Shown: positions 1 through 6,480 of the stretch, piece after piece
Numbering within the stretch: position 1 is the first letter of the stretch
Layout of the letters: each line of letters starts with the position of its first letter
Assembly (NCBI GenBank): GCA_903933765.1
Contig: CAIZLI010000279.1
Span: 1-6,480 of the forward strand
Direction: 5' to 3'
Length of the DNA: 6,480 nt
From: an uncultured Bacteroidota bacterium
GTDB taxonomy: Bacteria; Bacteroidota; Bacteroidia; Chitinophagales; Chitinophagaceae
Notes under the pieces: generated by a model
Database searches by the model: none
Seen by the model: only the letters and a program-made list of their open reading frames with translations
What the model was told of the DNA's origin: nothing
Program-made: the position numbers and the translations under genes

Positions 1-85
1 CAGTTAATGATCATAATATCCTAAACCCATTTTTATAGGCTTAATGTATTTATAATCACTAATTTTATCCTCTAAAACACCCATT

Positions 86-922
86 TTGGAAAATACCAGT
101 TGTTATTACGATGGACAAATAAGTTCTTTTAGCCAAACCGGCATGTCACTCAACGATTTACTGATTCAAAGAGGTTATGGCATTTTTGACTACCTAAGGG
201 TGGTGGACAACAAGCCTTTATTTGTAGAAGACCATTTAGATCGTTTGTACAATTCTGCTTCGATCATGCATATGGATGTGCCTCAATCAAAGGAGTCTAT
301 ATTGAAAATTGTGATGGAATTGGTAGCAAAAAATGATATGCCCTATTCTGGCCTTAAATTGATCGTATCTGGTGGAGACAGTTCGGATGGGTATGCTTTA
401 GAACAACCAAGACTAACGATAATTCAACAGCCCCTACCTGTTCCTTCCAATCAATTTGCGGTCAATCCTTTTGTATTAATGTGTCATCCTTTTCAACGTC
501 AATTGCCTCAAGTAAAAACGACTGATTATTTAATGGCCATTTATTTACAACCTCAATTGAAAGCATTTGGTGGACAAGATATTTTATACACCCACGAGGG
601 GATGATCAGGGAATGTCCTAGGTCTAATTTTTTCTTAATTTCTGAACAAGGATATATTGTTACTGCTAAGGATCAAGTACTAAAAGGGATTACAAGAAAA
701 AATATTTTAGCAGAAGCATCTGCAAATGGGATCACGATAGAAGAAAGACCAATTGCACTTGATGAAATCAACACTGCAAAAGGTGCATTCATAGCAAGTT
801 CTACCAAACGCATTATTCCTGTTAGTAAAATAGATGCGACAAATATTCCAACCGACTCCCCTATTTTACAAAAAGTATTTGACCTACTAGTTCAAAAAGA
901 ACAAGCTTATTTGAAAGCTTAA
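86..922 (+). CDS. Class IV PLP-dependent aminotransferase (D-amino-acid / branched-chain aminotransferase-like)
   Basis: This is a 278-residue cytoplasmic enzyme of PLP fold type IV, the family of branched-chain aminotransferases (IlvE), D-amino-acid aminotransferase and aminodeoxychorismate lyase. Seen in the sequence: an N-terminal YDG strand (8-10), the RGYGIFDYLR block (29-38), EDHLDRLYNSA (48-58), a candidate Schiff-base lysine K144 in VKTTDY, E176 in the RECPRSNFF segment (the usual partner of the PLP pyridine nitrogen), LKGITR (199-204) and SSTKRIIPV (238-246), both phosphate-side segments. Length is normal for the family. The start is read as TTG at 86, because the first in-frame ATG (143, residue 20) would remove the YDG strand; the frame is open upstream only to position 56. 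There is no Shine-Dalgarno motif. A TAATTTTA at 60-67 is one mismatch from the Bacteroidota -7 element and is a weak promoter candidate. Substrate (L-branched-chain, D-amino acid or aminodeoxychorismate) cannot be decided from motifs alone. The family call is firm, the exact start less so. Confidence 0.9.
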   Translation: MENTSCYYDGQISSFSQTGMSLNDLLIQRGYGIFDYLRVVDNKPLFVEDHLDRLYNSASIMHMDVPQSKESILKIVMELVAKNDMPYSGLKLIVSGGDSSDGYALEQPRLTIIQQPLPVPSNQFAVNPFVLMCHPFQRQLPQVKTTDYLMAIYLQPQLKAFGGQDILYTHEGMIRECPRSNFFLISEQGYIVTAKDQVLKGITRKNILAEASANGITIEERPIALDEINTAKGAFIASSTKRIIPVSKIDATNIPTDSPILQKVFDLLVQKEQAYLKA

Positions 923-923
923 A

Positions 924-959
924 AAAAAGGGCTAACTAGCATACTAGTTAGCCCTTTTT
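924..959. terminator. Bidirectional intrinsic terminator between convergent genes
   Basis: A perfect 11-bp inverted repeat, GGGCTAACTAG (929-939) and CTAGTTAGCCC (944-954), encloses the 4-base loop CATA. It is flanked by an A-run (921-928) on the left and a five-T run (955-959) on the right, which extends pairing to about 16 bp. The U-tract is correctly placed on either strand, so the same hairpin can end the aminotransferase transcript (stop codon at 920-922) and the propeller-protein transcript (stop codon at 976-978). It fills most of the 53-bp gap between them. Confidence 0.93.
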
Positions 960-975
960 ATATTTCAGCTACAAT

Positions 976-3453
976 TTATTTCAATTGCTTTCTTAATGCA
1001 TCTAATTTACCTACATATAAACTACGACCATGCGTTCCTAAGACAATCTCATGATCTCTTGGGTGAATTTCTAAGTCATGCACTGGAACACTTGCTGGTA
1101 AGCCTTTTGTCCAAGCCATTGAACTATTACCTCCATCCAAACTTACATACAATCCACCATCGGTTCCTACATACAAAACTTGTTCAGCAACTGCATCTTC
1201 TTTGATGACATTCACCGGCTCTGATGGTAAGTCTTTCATGATTTGTTTCCATGTAGTACCATAATCATCACTTTGATATACATATGCATTAAAGTGATCA
1301 TTACGGTATCCATTCAATGTGACATAGACTCTTGCAACATTGTATTTGCTCGCAATGACTCTACTTACATATAAACCCTTTGGTAATTTTTGGCTAATCA
1401 TAGTAAAACTATTACCGCCATCTTTTGATACTTGCACATTACCATCATCCGTTCCAACATAGATCAATCCAAAACGAATTGGACTTTCACTAATTGTCGT
1501 AGTCGTTCCAAATGGCACATCTCCTTGAGCAGGATTGGTTGTTAGATCCGTGCTTAAAGTGACTAAGCTATCTCCCTTACTCATTGAGCGGTGGAATTTA
1601 TTTGAACCAAAATAAAACACGTCTTGATTATGACGGCTCAATAGAATTGGTGACTGCCAATTGTATCTAACTGCAGGTTCTCCTAAATCACGCATAGGAC
1701 GAACTGCTTTACGGTCCTTAGTGGCAAGATTTTGTCTACTATAAAAACCAAATTGAGAACCACTATACACTGTTTTGTTATCTCTCCAATCTACTTGCAC
1801 TTGCATACCATCTCCTCCACCTATCATAGTATAAGGATTGTGCCCACTATCATACCAATCATAATTTTCCTTGGTTGCACTTGAACCAAACCAAGTACCA
1901 TTGTCTTGCAATCCACCATACACATTATAAGGCTTCGCCATATCAATTGCGATATTATAAAACTGTCCAACTGCTGGGGTATTGGCTTTGAACCAATGTG
2001 CACCATTATCATAAGTGATATTACATCCGCCGTCATTACCAATAATCATATGGCTATCACGCGCGCCATTCATCCAAACAAAATGGTGATCTGCATGCAC
2101 ATTTTCTTTACCTATTGAATTAAAAGTTTTTCCACCATCTGTACTTAATAAAACACCTACACCTGTAATAGCAATTTTATCAGGATTGCTTGGACTCACA
2201 AAAACTTTACCAAAATAATAGCCATACGTGCTATAAAGGTCAATTGGTTTTGCATGTGTTTTAACCCAACTAAGTCCTGCATTGTCTGAACGGTAAACTT
2301 GCGCACCATAAATTGGTGTTTCAAATAAAGCGGTGTTCGCGTCATATAAATAATCCCAAATACAATTAGGCGCTAATTTACCAGATTGCACATCTTTCTT
2401 AATATTTTCTGCATTGTATTTTGTTGGGATGCCATTGCGTGGAGACTTTAAAAAAGCATTTAATTTTTTATCATCTAAAGCAAGAAACTGATCTACTGTC
2501 AATGTTTTAAAATCTCTTAACACATACCTTGAAGTATCTGCAGCTTTTTGCATTGCAGTATCAGGTTGATGAAAATTATTATCTACTATCGCATATACAA
2601 TAGATGGATTTTTTGGATAGACAGCCAACCCAATTCTACCAACACCATCTCCTGAAGGGAAACCACTAGTTGGTGTAGACACTAAAGTCCAATGATCACC
2701 ACCATCAGTGCTCTTGAAAATGCCAGATGTTTTACCTGATTCCTCAAAATTGGAAGCGGTTCTTGTTCTATACCACATTGCAGCATACAATACTTGTTCA
2801 TTGCTTGGATCAATGTCCACATCAATGGCTCCAGTGTTTGCATCGGATGCCAATGTTTGGTTCCAAGTTTTTCCAGCATCTGTTGTTTTATAAATACCTC
2901 TTTCTTTACTCTCTGAATATAAATGACCTAGTACAGCCACCCATGCAGTGTTTGGATCTTTAGCAGATAATTGAATCTTACCAATATGATGACTCTCTGG
3001 CAATCCAAGGTATTCCCATGACTTACCATTATTCGCAGAACGATACACGCCTAATCCTGCATACGTAGAACGGCTACTATTCACTTCGCCCGTACCTACC
3101 CAAATATGTCTGTTCTGCCAGTTCACAGCAATATCACCAATTGTTAACACATCCACTGAGTCAAAAATGGGTGCAAAACTTTGGCCATTGTTTTTTGTAT
3201 GCCATAATCCACCAGAAGCATAGGCTACATAAAATTCGGTAGGATCTTGAGGATTCACCTCAATGTCCACCACACGACCGCTCATAATGGAGGGGCCAAT
3301 ATTTCTAAAACCAGTTTCATTTAAAGTAGATCGACTCAGCAATTGTTTTCTTTGGTCAATTGTTTTTAATCTTTCCTGAGCGGATGTCGCTTTAATTTGT
3401 GCTTGTACAAATAAAGTACAAAAAAGGGCCGAGATGGTTAAAAGTCTTTTCAT
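976..3453 (-). CDS. Secreted BNR/VPS10 (sortilin)-type beta-propeller protein, often annotated as 'glycosyl hydrolase'
   Basis: This 825-residue protein has a clear Sec signal peptide: MKR, a hydrophobic stretch (about 4-16), then VQA-Q with probable cleavage after A18. There is no lipobox, so it should be a soluble periplasmic or exported protein. I count about ten BNR/Asp-box-like motifs (S/T-x-D-x-G-x-x-W/F, some degenerate): near residues 86-93, 138-146, 189-197, 247-255, 388-396, 436-444, 479-487, 675-683, 727-735 and 770-781. Family blocks also seen are HADHHFVW (453-460), GGLQDNGTW (513-521), GGGDGM (545-550) and a closing LGTHGRSLYV (805-814). They match the VPS10/YVTN propeller family commonly labelled 'glycosyl hydrolase' or 'sortilin-like'. 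Asp-boxes are structural, so no enzyme activity can be inferred. A charged segment (about 295-380) separates repeats four and five. The protein ends 11 residues after the LGTHGR block and has no visible Por-type sorting domain. Its ATG has no Shine-Dalgarno motif. It is divergent from the glycosyltransferase gene and stands alone. The fold is well supported, the function unknown. Confidence 0.9.
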   Translation of the reverse strand: MKRLLTISALFCTLFVQAQIKATSAQERLKTIDQRKQLLSRSTLNETGFRNIGPSIMSGRVVDIEVNPQDPTEFYVAYASGGLWHTKNNGQSFAPIFDSVDVLTIGDIAVNWQNRHIWVGTGEVNSSRSTYAGLGVYRSANNGKSWEYLGLPESHHIGKIQLSAKDPNTAWVAVLGHLYSESKERGIYKTTDAGKTWNQTLASDANTGAIDVDIDPSNEQVLYAAMWYRTRTASNFEESGKTSGIFKSTDGGDHWTLVSTPTSGFPSGDGVGRIGLAVYPKNPSIVYAIVDNNFHQPDTAMQKAADTSRYVLRDFKTLTVDQFLALDDKKLNAFLKSPRNGIPTKYNAENIKKDVQSGKLAPNCIWDYLYDANTALFETPIYGAQVYRSDNAGLSWVKTHAKPIDLYSTYGYYFGKVFVSPSNPDKIAITGVGVLLSTDGGKTFNSIGKENVHADHHFVWMNGARDSHMIIGNDGGCNITYDNGAHWFKANTPAVGQFYNIAIDMAKPYNVYGGLQDNGTWFGSSATKENYDWYDSGHNPYTMIGGGDGMQVQVDWRDNKTVYSGSQFGFYSRQNLATKDRKAVRPMRDLGEPAVRYNWQSPILLSRHNQDVFYFGSNKFHRSMSKGDSLVTLSTDLTTNPAQGDVPFGTTTTISESPIRFGLIYVGTDDGNVQVSKDGGNSFTMISQKLPKGLYVSRVIASKYNVARVYVTLNGYRNDHFNAYVYQSDDYGTTWKQIMKDLPSEPVNVIKEDAVAEQVLYVGTDGGLYVSLDGGNSSMAWTKGLPASVPVHDLEIHPRDHEIVLGTHGRSLYVGKLDALRKQLK

Positions 3454-3557
3454 GCAATCAAATTTTTATTAAGGTTTTGAAGTTAATACTTTTTCAAAAG
3501 CAAAAACAAAAAAAATGACTAGCGTGCATTCGGTCCGTTTTTCCTTCTTTTTTATCG

Positions 3558-3565
3558 TAAATTTG
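3558..3565 (+). promoter_or_regulatory. Candidate Bacteroidota -7 promoter element for the glycosyltransferase gene
   Basis: TAAATTTG exactly fits the Bacteroidota sigma-ABfr -7 consensus TAnnTTTG. It ends only three bases before the preferred ATG at 3569, which would put the transcript start on or next to that codon and give a leaderless mRNA. A strong -33 TTTG is not evident about 19-21 bases upstream; that region is only T-rich. An A-rich tract lies at about 3496-3516. An eight-base match in AT-rich DNA can arise by chance, so confidence is moderate to low. Confidence 0.4.
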
Positions 3566-3568
3566 ACC

Positions 3569-4555
3569 ATGCATATCCTAATCGTAAACAATACCAGCAT
3601 CCCTGTGCAACAATATGGAGGTACCGAAAGGGTGATCTGGTGGTTAGGCAAGGAATTGGTTAAAAGAGGGCATCAGGTCTCCTATTTGGTCGGTCCAGGT
3701 TCTTATTGTGATTTTGCAACGAGTGTGCATGTATTAAATCATGACATTCCATTTAATCAACAAATACCTGCTGGGGTGGATCTGGTTCATTTAAATTGCA
3801 AGGTCAATGAGAACCCTACAATCCCTTATATTTTTACTTTACATGGCAATACCAATGACCAAAATCCACTGGATATGAACACGGTCTTTGTGTCAAAAAA
3901 TCATGCAAGCAGATACGGTAGTGTCTCTTATGTGCACAATGGCATTGACCCTGCCGATTATGGAGACCCAGGATTGGATCAAAAAAGAAACTACTTTCAT
4001 TTTTTAGGCGATGGCGCATGGCGTGTGAAAAATTTGAGAGGTGCTATTAAGATTGCGCAGCAAGCAAAAATTAAATTTAGAGTGATTGGAGGAATGAGAT
4101 TCAATTTCAATCAAGGTATTCGCCTCACATTTGATCCACGCATACAATTTGAAGGATTGATTGGCGGCGTAGCAAAAAATAACCTACTCAAAGGTTCCAA
4201 AGGTTTGATTTTTCCTGTACTATGGAATGAACCATTTGGATTATCGATTGTGGAGAGCCTTTATTTTGGATGTCCTGTATTTGGCACACCCTACGGATCC
4301 TTAAAAGAAATCATTCAGCCTAATGTAGGTGTTACAAGCAATTCATTGAGTGCACTTGTGGATGCCGTTCAAAAGGCGGAGGATTTTGACCCAAATATTT
4401 GTCATGCATATGTGATGGAAAATTTCACAAGTACTCAAATGACAGCAAATTATTTAAAGAAATATGAAACTGTTTTAAGTGGTCAACGATTAAATGATAC
4501 TGCACCAATTCTAACAAACATTCAAACAGAAAAATTTCTTCCTTTTTTACCTTAG
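3569..4555 (+). CDS. GT4-family (GT-B fold) glycosyltransferase
   Basis: This gene encodes a retaining glycosyltransferase of the GT4 'glycosyl transferases group 1' type, 328 residues from the chosen start. The N-terminal domain opens with the strand HILIVNNTSIP followed by the loop GGTERV (17-22), typical of GT4 enzymes. HNGID (123-127) marks the inter-domain linker. The C-terminal nucleotide-sugar-binding domain has the EX7E motif in NEPFGLSIVE (E221 and E229), followed by GCPVFGTPYGSLKEII. An in-frame ATG at 3515 would add 18 residues, but ATG 3569 places the first Rossmann strand at the N terminus, as in relatives, and is preferred. No signal peptide or membrane helix is seen, so it probably acts on the cytoplasmic face of the membrane or in the cytosol. 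Donor and acceptor cannot be read from the sequence, and no polysaccharide or LPS cluster surrounds it. At about 330 residues it is slightly shorter than many GT4 enzymes but has both domains. The family call is firm, the product unknown. Confidence 0.88.
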   Translation: MHILIVNNTSIPVQQYGGTERVIWWLGKELVKRGHQVSYLVGPGSYCDFATSVHVLNHDIPFNQQIPAGVDLVHLNCKVNENPTIPYIFTLHGNTNDQNPLDMNTVFVSKNHASRYGSVSYVHNGIDPADYGDPGLDQKRNYFHFLGDGAWRVKNLRGAIKIAQQAKIKFRVIGGMRFNFNQGIRLTFDPRIQFEGLIGGVAKNNLLKGSKGLIFPVLWNEPFGLSIVESLYFGCPVFGTPYGSLKEIIQPNVGVTSNSLSALVDAVQKAEDFDPNICHAYVMENFTSTQMTANYLKKYETVLSGQRLNDTAPILTNIQTEKFLPFLP

Positions 4556-4564
4556 AAGATTTTT

Positions 4565-4585
4565 AAAAAATTAGCTTAATTTTTT
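4565..4585. terminator. AT-only hairpin between convergent genes (possible weak terminator)
   Basis: AAAAAATTA (4565-4573) and TAATTTTTT (4577-4585) form a perfect 9-bp inverted repeat around the loop GCT. The gap between the glycosyltransferase stop (4553-4555) and the protease stop (4576-4578 on the minus strand) is only 20 bp, and the repeat overlaps the protease stop codon. The T-run lies within the stem arm and no G-C pair stabilises it, so it is a poor classical terminator. It is nevertheless the only symmetric element available to both transcripts. Confidence 0.35.
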
Positions 4586-6162
4586 ACTACAGACTTAAAA
4601 TTATTATCCATTAAATTAATAGCTTCATAATACCCCTGCTTATACCATTTACAACGTGCTAAATAAGCCACCAATTGTTGTTGTAAAAGTGGATTTTGCA
4701 ACATCGTTGCAGGCAATCCTTTTTGTTTTGTCTTTCGTAAATATTGATCCAATGATTTTGTGAGGTCTTGCTTTGCATAAACTGCAACAAATGCTTGAAC
4801 AGATGAATATTGATTCATCAACTTTTGTGATGAAAGATAATATTGCAACACAAATTCATTCATTGAGCCTTGTGCATATAAATTGGCATAGTTCGAGTCT
4901 GCATACAATGCATTGTTAGGCAACCATTGATTGGGAATAATACCACCACCACCATATACTGTATTGCCTTTTGGCGTCTTATACGCTTTGCCAATAGATG
5001 CTGTATCTATATTTCCATTACTAGACTTTGACATTCTCTCTATAAAATCATGTTCATAAGCCAATTTCCCATTTTGATAAGGGCGTTGAATATTACGTCC
5101 TAATGGTGTGAAATATTTAGCAGTGGTCAATCTTAAAGCAGCTCCATTGGACAACCTAAATTGTTGTTGCACCAATCCTTTACCAAAAGACCTCCTTCCA
5201 ACTACTTTTGCACGATCCCAATCTTGTAAAGCACCTGCTAATACTTCACTAGCAGAAGCAGAAGTCTCATCCATCAAAATAGTGATTTCACCTGTTTCAA
5301 ATAAGCCTTCACGCTTGCTATAATAATTCACCCTTGGTGCATGCAATCCTTCTGTATAAACGATCAATTTATTACCAGCCAATAATTCATCTGCAATCCC
5401 AACGGCTTCTGATAATAATCCGCCCCCATTCCCTCTTAAATCTATCACCAGCGATTTCATCCCTTTTTTTAATAAAGGCTCCAAAGCTTGCATGAACGCC
5501 TCATAAGTTCTGTCCGCGAATTTGTCTATTTTAATATAACCAACGGTATCGCTCACCATATAAGCTGCATCAATTGGTGTAACAGGCACAGATGCTCTAA
5601 CCAAATTAAATGTCAATTTTTGCTGATTGCGCAGTACCGCTAATTTTATATTTTCATCCGCAGGGCCTTTTATTTTTCGCTTGATCGCTTCCCCGTCCAA
5701 TTTGTTGCCAGATAATTTAACAGAATCATCCACGGTCAATAAAATATCCCCTGTTTTTAATCCGCCCTTCGCAGCTGGCCCTCCTGGCATGACATAAGCC
5801 ACAAAAACACTGTCCCTGAATTGATGAAATTCGATGCCTATGCCTTTATAATTTGGTTGCAATTGTTCATTGGCATCCATTAAATCTGCAGGTGGGATAT
5901 ACACAGAATGGGGATCTAATTGTCCTAAATAAAAATCGGCTAAATTGGTTTGAGTGCTATCCAGATTAACTTGTTCTACATATTTTGATTTAACCAATTC
6001 AATGATCTCATCCATTGCAGAATTCGAATCGGATGAAGGGAATCCTATTGAGAAACTTCCTTTTAAAAAAATACCTATTCCAATACCCAATAAAAGTACG
6101 CCTGCATAGATGATTGGGGTCACCCAACTTGTTTGGGTCGATCGAGGTTGATTTTGTTGCAT
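4576..6162 (-). CDS. Membrane-anchored S41-family C-terminal processing peptidase (CtpA/CtpB-like)
   Basis: This is a 528-residue serine protease of the tail-specific (Prc/CtpA) family, which cleaves C-terminal regions of envelope proteins. An N-terminal hydrophobic segment (about 13-34, containing GVLLLGIGIGIFL) should anchor it in the inner membrane with the rest in the periplasm. A helical segment with LGQLDPHSVYIP (79-90) leads into a PDZ domain (about 103-188, with YKGIGIEF and the GLKTGDILLTVDD block). The S41 core (about 195-410) carries DLRGNGGG (241-248), SASASE (301-306) and SFGKGLVQQQ (325-334). S303, K328 and Q332 reproduce the Ser-Lys-Gln spacing of characterised Ctp proteases (25 and 4 residues), so it should be active. 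GGGGIIPN (404-411) closes the core. A C-terminal region of about 115 residues ends in ARCKWYKQGYYEAIN (502-516), resembling the tail common in Bacteroidota S41 peptidases. The ATG at 6162 has no Shine-Dalgarno motif but a good -7 element lies 17 bases upstream. The physiological substrate is unknown. Confidence 0.94.
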   Translation of the reverse strand: MQQNQPRSTQTSWVTPIIYAGVLLLGIGIGIFLKGSFSIGFPSSDSNSAMDEIIELVKSKYVEQVNLDSTQTNLADFYLGQLDPHSVYIPPADLMDANEQLQPNYKGIGIEFHQFRDSVFVAYVMPGGPAAKGGLKTGDILLTVDDSVKLSGNKLDGEAIKRKIKGPADENIKLAVLRNQQKLTFNLVRASVPVTPIDAAYMVSDTVGYIKIDKFADRTYEAFMQALEPLLKKGMKSLVIDLRGNGGGLLSEAVGIADELLAGNKLIVYTEGLHAPRVNYYSKREGLFETGEITILMDETSASASEVLAGALQDWDRAKVVGRRSFGKGLVQQQFRLSNGAALRLTTAKYFTPLGRNIQRPYQNGKLAYEHDFIERMSKSSNGNIDTASIGKAYKTPKGNTVYGGGGIIPNQWLPNNALYADSNYANLYAQGSMNEFVLQYYLSSQKLMNQYSSVQAFVAVYAKQDLTKSLDQYLRKTKQKGLPATMLQNPLLQQQLVAYLARCKWYKQGYYEAINLMDNNFKSVVKN

Positions 6163-6179
6163 GTTGTATGAATTCTTGG

Positions 6180-6187
6180 CAAATTTA
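6180..6187 (-). promoter_or_regulatory. Candidate Bacteroidota -7 promoter element for the S41 peptidase gene
   Basis: Read on the minus strand, 6187 to 6180 is TAAATTTG, an exact fit to TAnnTTTG. It lies 17 bases before the protease ATG (6162), which predicts a transcript start near 6175 and a leader of about a dozen bases. The spacing to the gene is plausible, but a clear -33 TTTG at the usual 19-21-base distance is not obvious. The element sits within the 73-bp divergent spacer shared with the kinase gene. Confidence 0.45.
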
Positions 6188-6235
6188 CATCAATTCAAAA
6201 TGAAATGGCTAATTTCATGTCTTAGTTCAACTCCC

Positions 6236-6480
6236 ATGAAAAAGACTTATTTAATAGCAGATAGCGGTGCCACAAAATGCCAATGGACCTTAGTACAAAA
6301 TGGCAAGCGTCAAACCATTAAAACAACTGGTATTAGCCCCTACTTTTTAAGTCTTACAGACATTGTACAATTGCTAGAAAAGACATTTCAGAAAAAGACA
6401 GATTTAAGCAAAGTTGCAGCAGTCTATTTTTATGGAACGGGGCTTAGTAATCCAGACAATGTTGCTATTTTAAAAAAGGC
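6236..6480 (+). CDS. BadF/BadG/BcrA/BcrD-type ATPase, probably N-acetylglucosamine kinase-like (5' part only)
   Basis: Only the first 81 codons are present; the frame stays open to the window edge. The product begins with a hydrophobic strand (TYLIADSGATKCQW, 4-17), which is the phosphate-1 motif of the ASKHA (actin/Hsp70/sugar kinase) fold. Bacteroidota homologues of eukaryotic-type N-acetylglucosamine kinase typically show ADSGSTKT(D)W here. TTGISPY (30-36) and AVYFYGTGL (62-70) match the substrate-side and following strand blocks (commonly ...T.GlNP... and ...yFYGAGc...). It likely phosphorylates an amino sugar such as GlcNAc, for example in cell-wall recycling; the substrate is inferred from family resemblance only. 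An in-frame ATG at 6200 would add 12 residues, but ATG 6236 places the first strand at the N terminus as expected. There is no Shine-Dalgarno motif. It is transcribed divergently from the S41 peptidase gene. Confidence 0.8.
   Translation, partial: MKKTYLIADSGATKCQWTLVQNGKRQTIKTTGISPYFLSLTDIVQLLEKTFQKKTDLSKVAAVYFYGTGLSNPDNVAILKK

Noticed and set aside
2314..2571. The charged segment between propeller repeats four and five (about residues 295-380) as a possible inserted novel domain.
   Set aside because: As I recall, comparable segments (an LDxxxLNxFL-like stretch followed by a DANxxLFxTPIxGxxVYRSD-like stretch) occur in other members of this protein family, so it looks like a family trait and not a new insertion.
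976..3453. Several open frames of about 60-80 codons on both strands inside the propeller gene (for example 996-1205 plus and 1824-2042 minus).
   Set aside because: They overlap a long gene with strong family motifs, encode low-complexity His/Leu/Ile/Met-rich peptides and have no recognisable domain. They are frame shadows.
3459..3468. TAAAAATTTG on the minus strand just before the propeller gene as a -7 promoter element.
   Set aside because: The TA and TTTG halves are separated by four bases, not two, and no -33 partner is clear. It is too weak to list as a promoter in an AT-rich spacer.
3469..3651. A 60-codon minus-strand frame across the divergent intergenic region and the start of the glycosyltransferase gene.
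   Set aside because: It is antisense to the conserved first strand and GGTERV loop of the glycosyltransferase and shows no domain or plausible start context.
5108..5323. A 71-codon plus-strand frame inside the S41 peptidase gene.
   Set aside because: It lies antisense to the catalytic Ser/Lys region, which is under strong coding constraint, and its translation has no recognisable features.
1..6480. A search by eye for mobile elements, CRISPR-type repeats, tRNA or rRNA genes, toxin-antitoxin or phage-defence genes.
   Set aside because: Nothing was seen. Five conventional genes fill about 95% of the window, and the spacers hold only terminator- and promoter-like elements.

Overview
The window looks like an ordinary chromosomal stretch from a member of the Bacteroidota, probably in or near the Chitinophagales. 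This placement rests on the AT-rich sequence, the absence of Shine-Dalgarno motifs before all five genes, two exact matches to the Bacteroidota -7 promoter element (TAnnTTTG), and gene families common in that phylum. The placement is inference from sequence character; no rRNA or other marker gene is present.

Layout from left to right: positions 1-85 are non-coding. A plus-strand class IV (PLP fold-type IV) aminotransferase gene follows (86-922). It faces a large minus-strand gene for a secreted BNR/VPS10-type beta-propeller protein (976-3453), and the two share a strong bidirectional hairpin terminator in the 53-bp gap. A 115-bp divergent intergenic region then separates the propeller gene from a plus-strand GT4 glycosyltransferase gene (3569-4555). 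That gene converges, with a gap of only 20 bp, on a minus-strand membrane-anchored S41 C-terminal processing protease gene (4576-6162). A 73-bp divergent spacer leads to the start of a plus-strand BadF/BadG-type sugar kinase gene (probably N-acetylglucosamine kinase-like), which runs off the right edge.

The genes alternate in strand (+ - + - +), so every neighbouring pair is convergent or divergent and none can share an operon within the window. They appear to be independent single-gene units: amino-acid metabolism, a secreted propeller of unknown ligand, sugar transfer to an unknown acceptor, envelope proteolysis and possibly amino-sugar recycling. I see no mobile element, CRISPR array, RNA gene, prophage gene or defence cassette, and no convincing sign of a novel multi-gene system. 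The points most worth a second look are small: a possible leaderless promoter-start arrangement at the glycosyltransferase gene, a non-ATG start for the aminotransferase, and the shared terminator.
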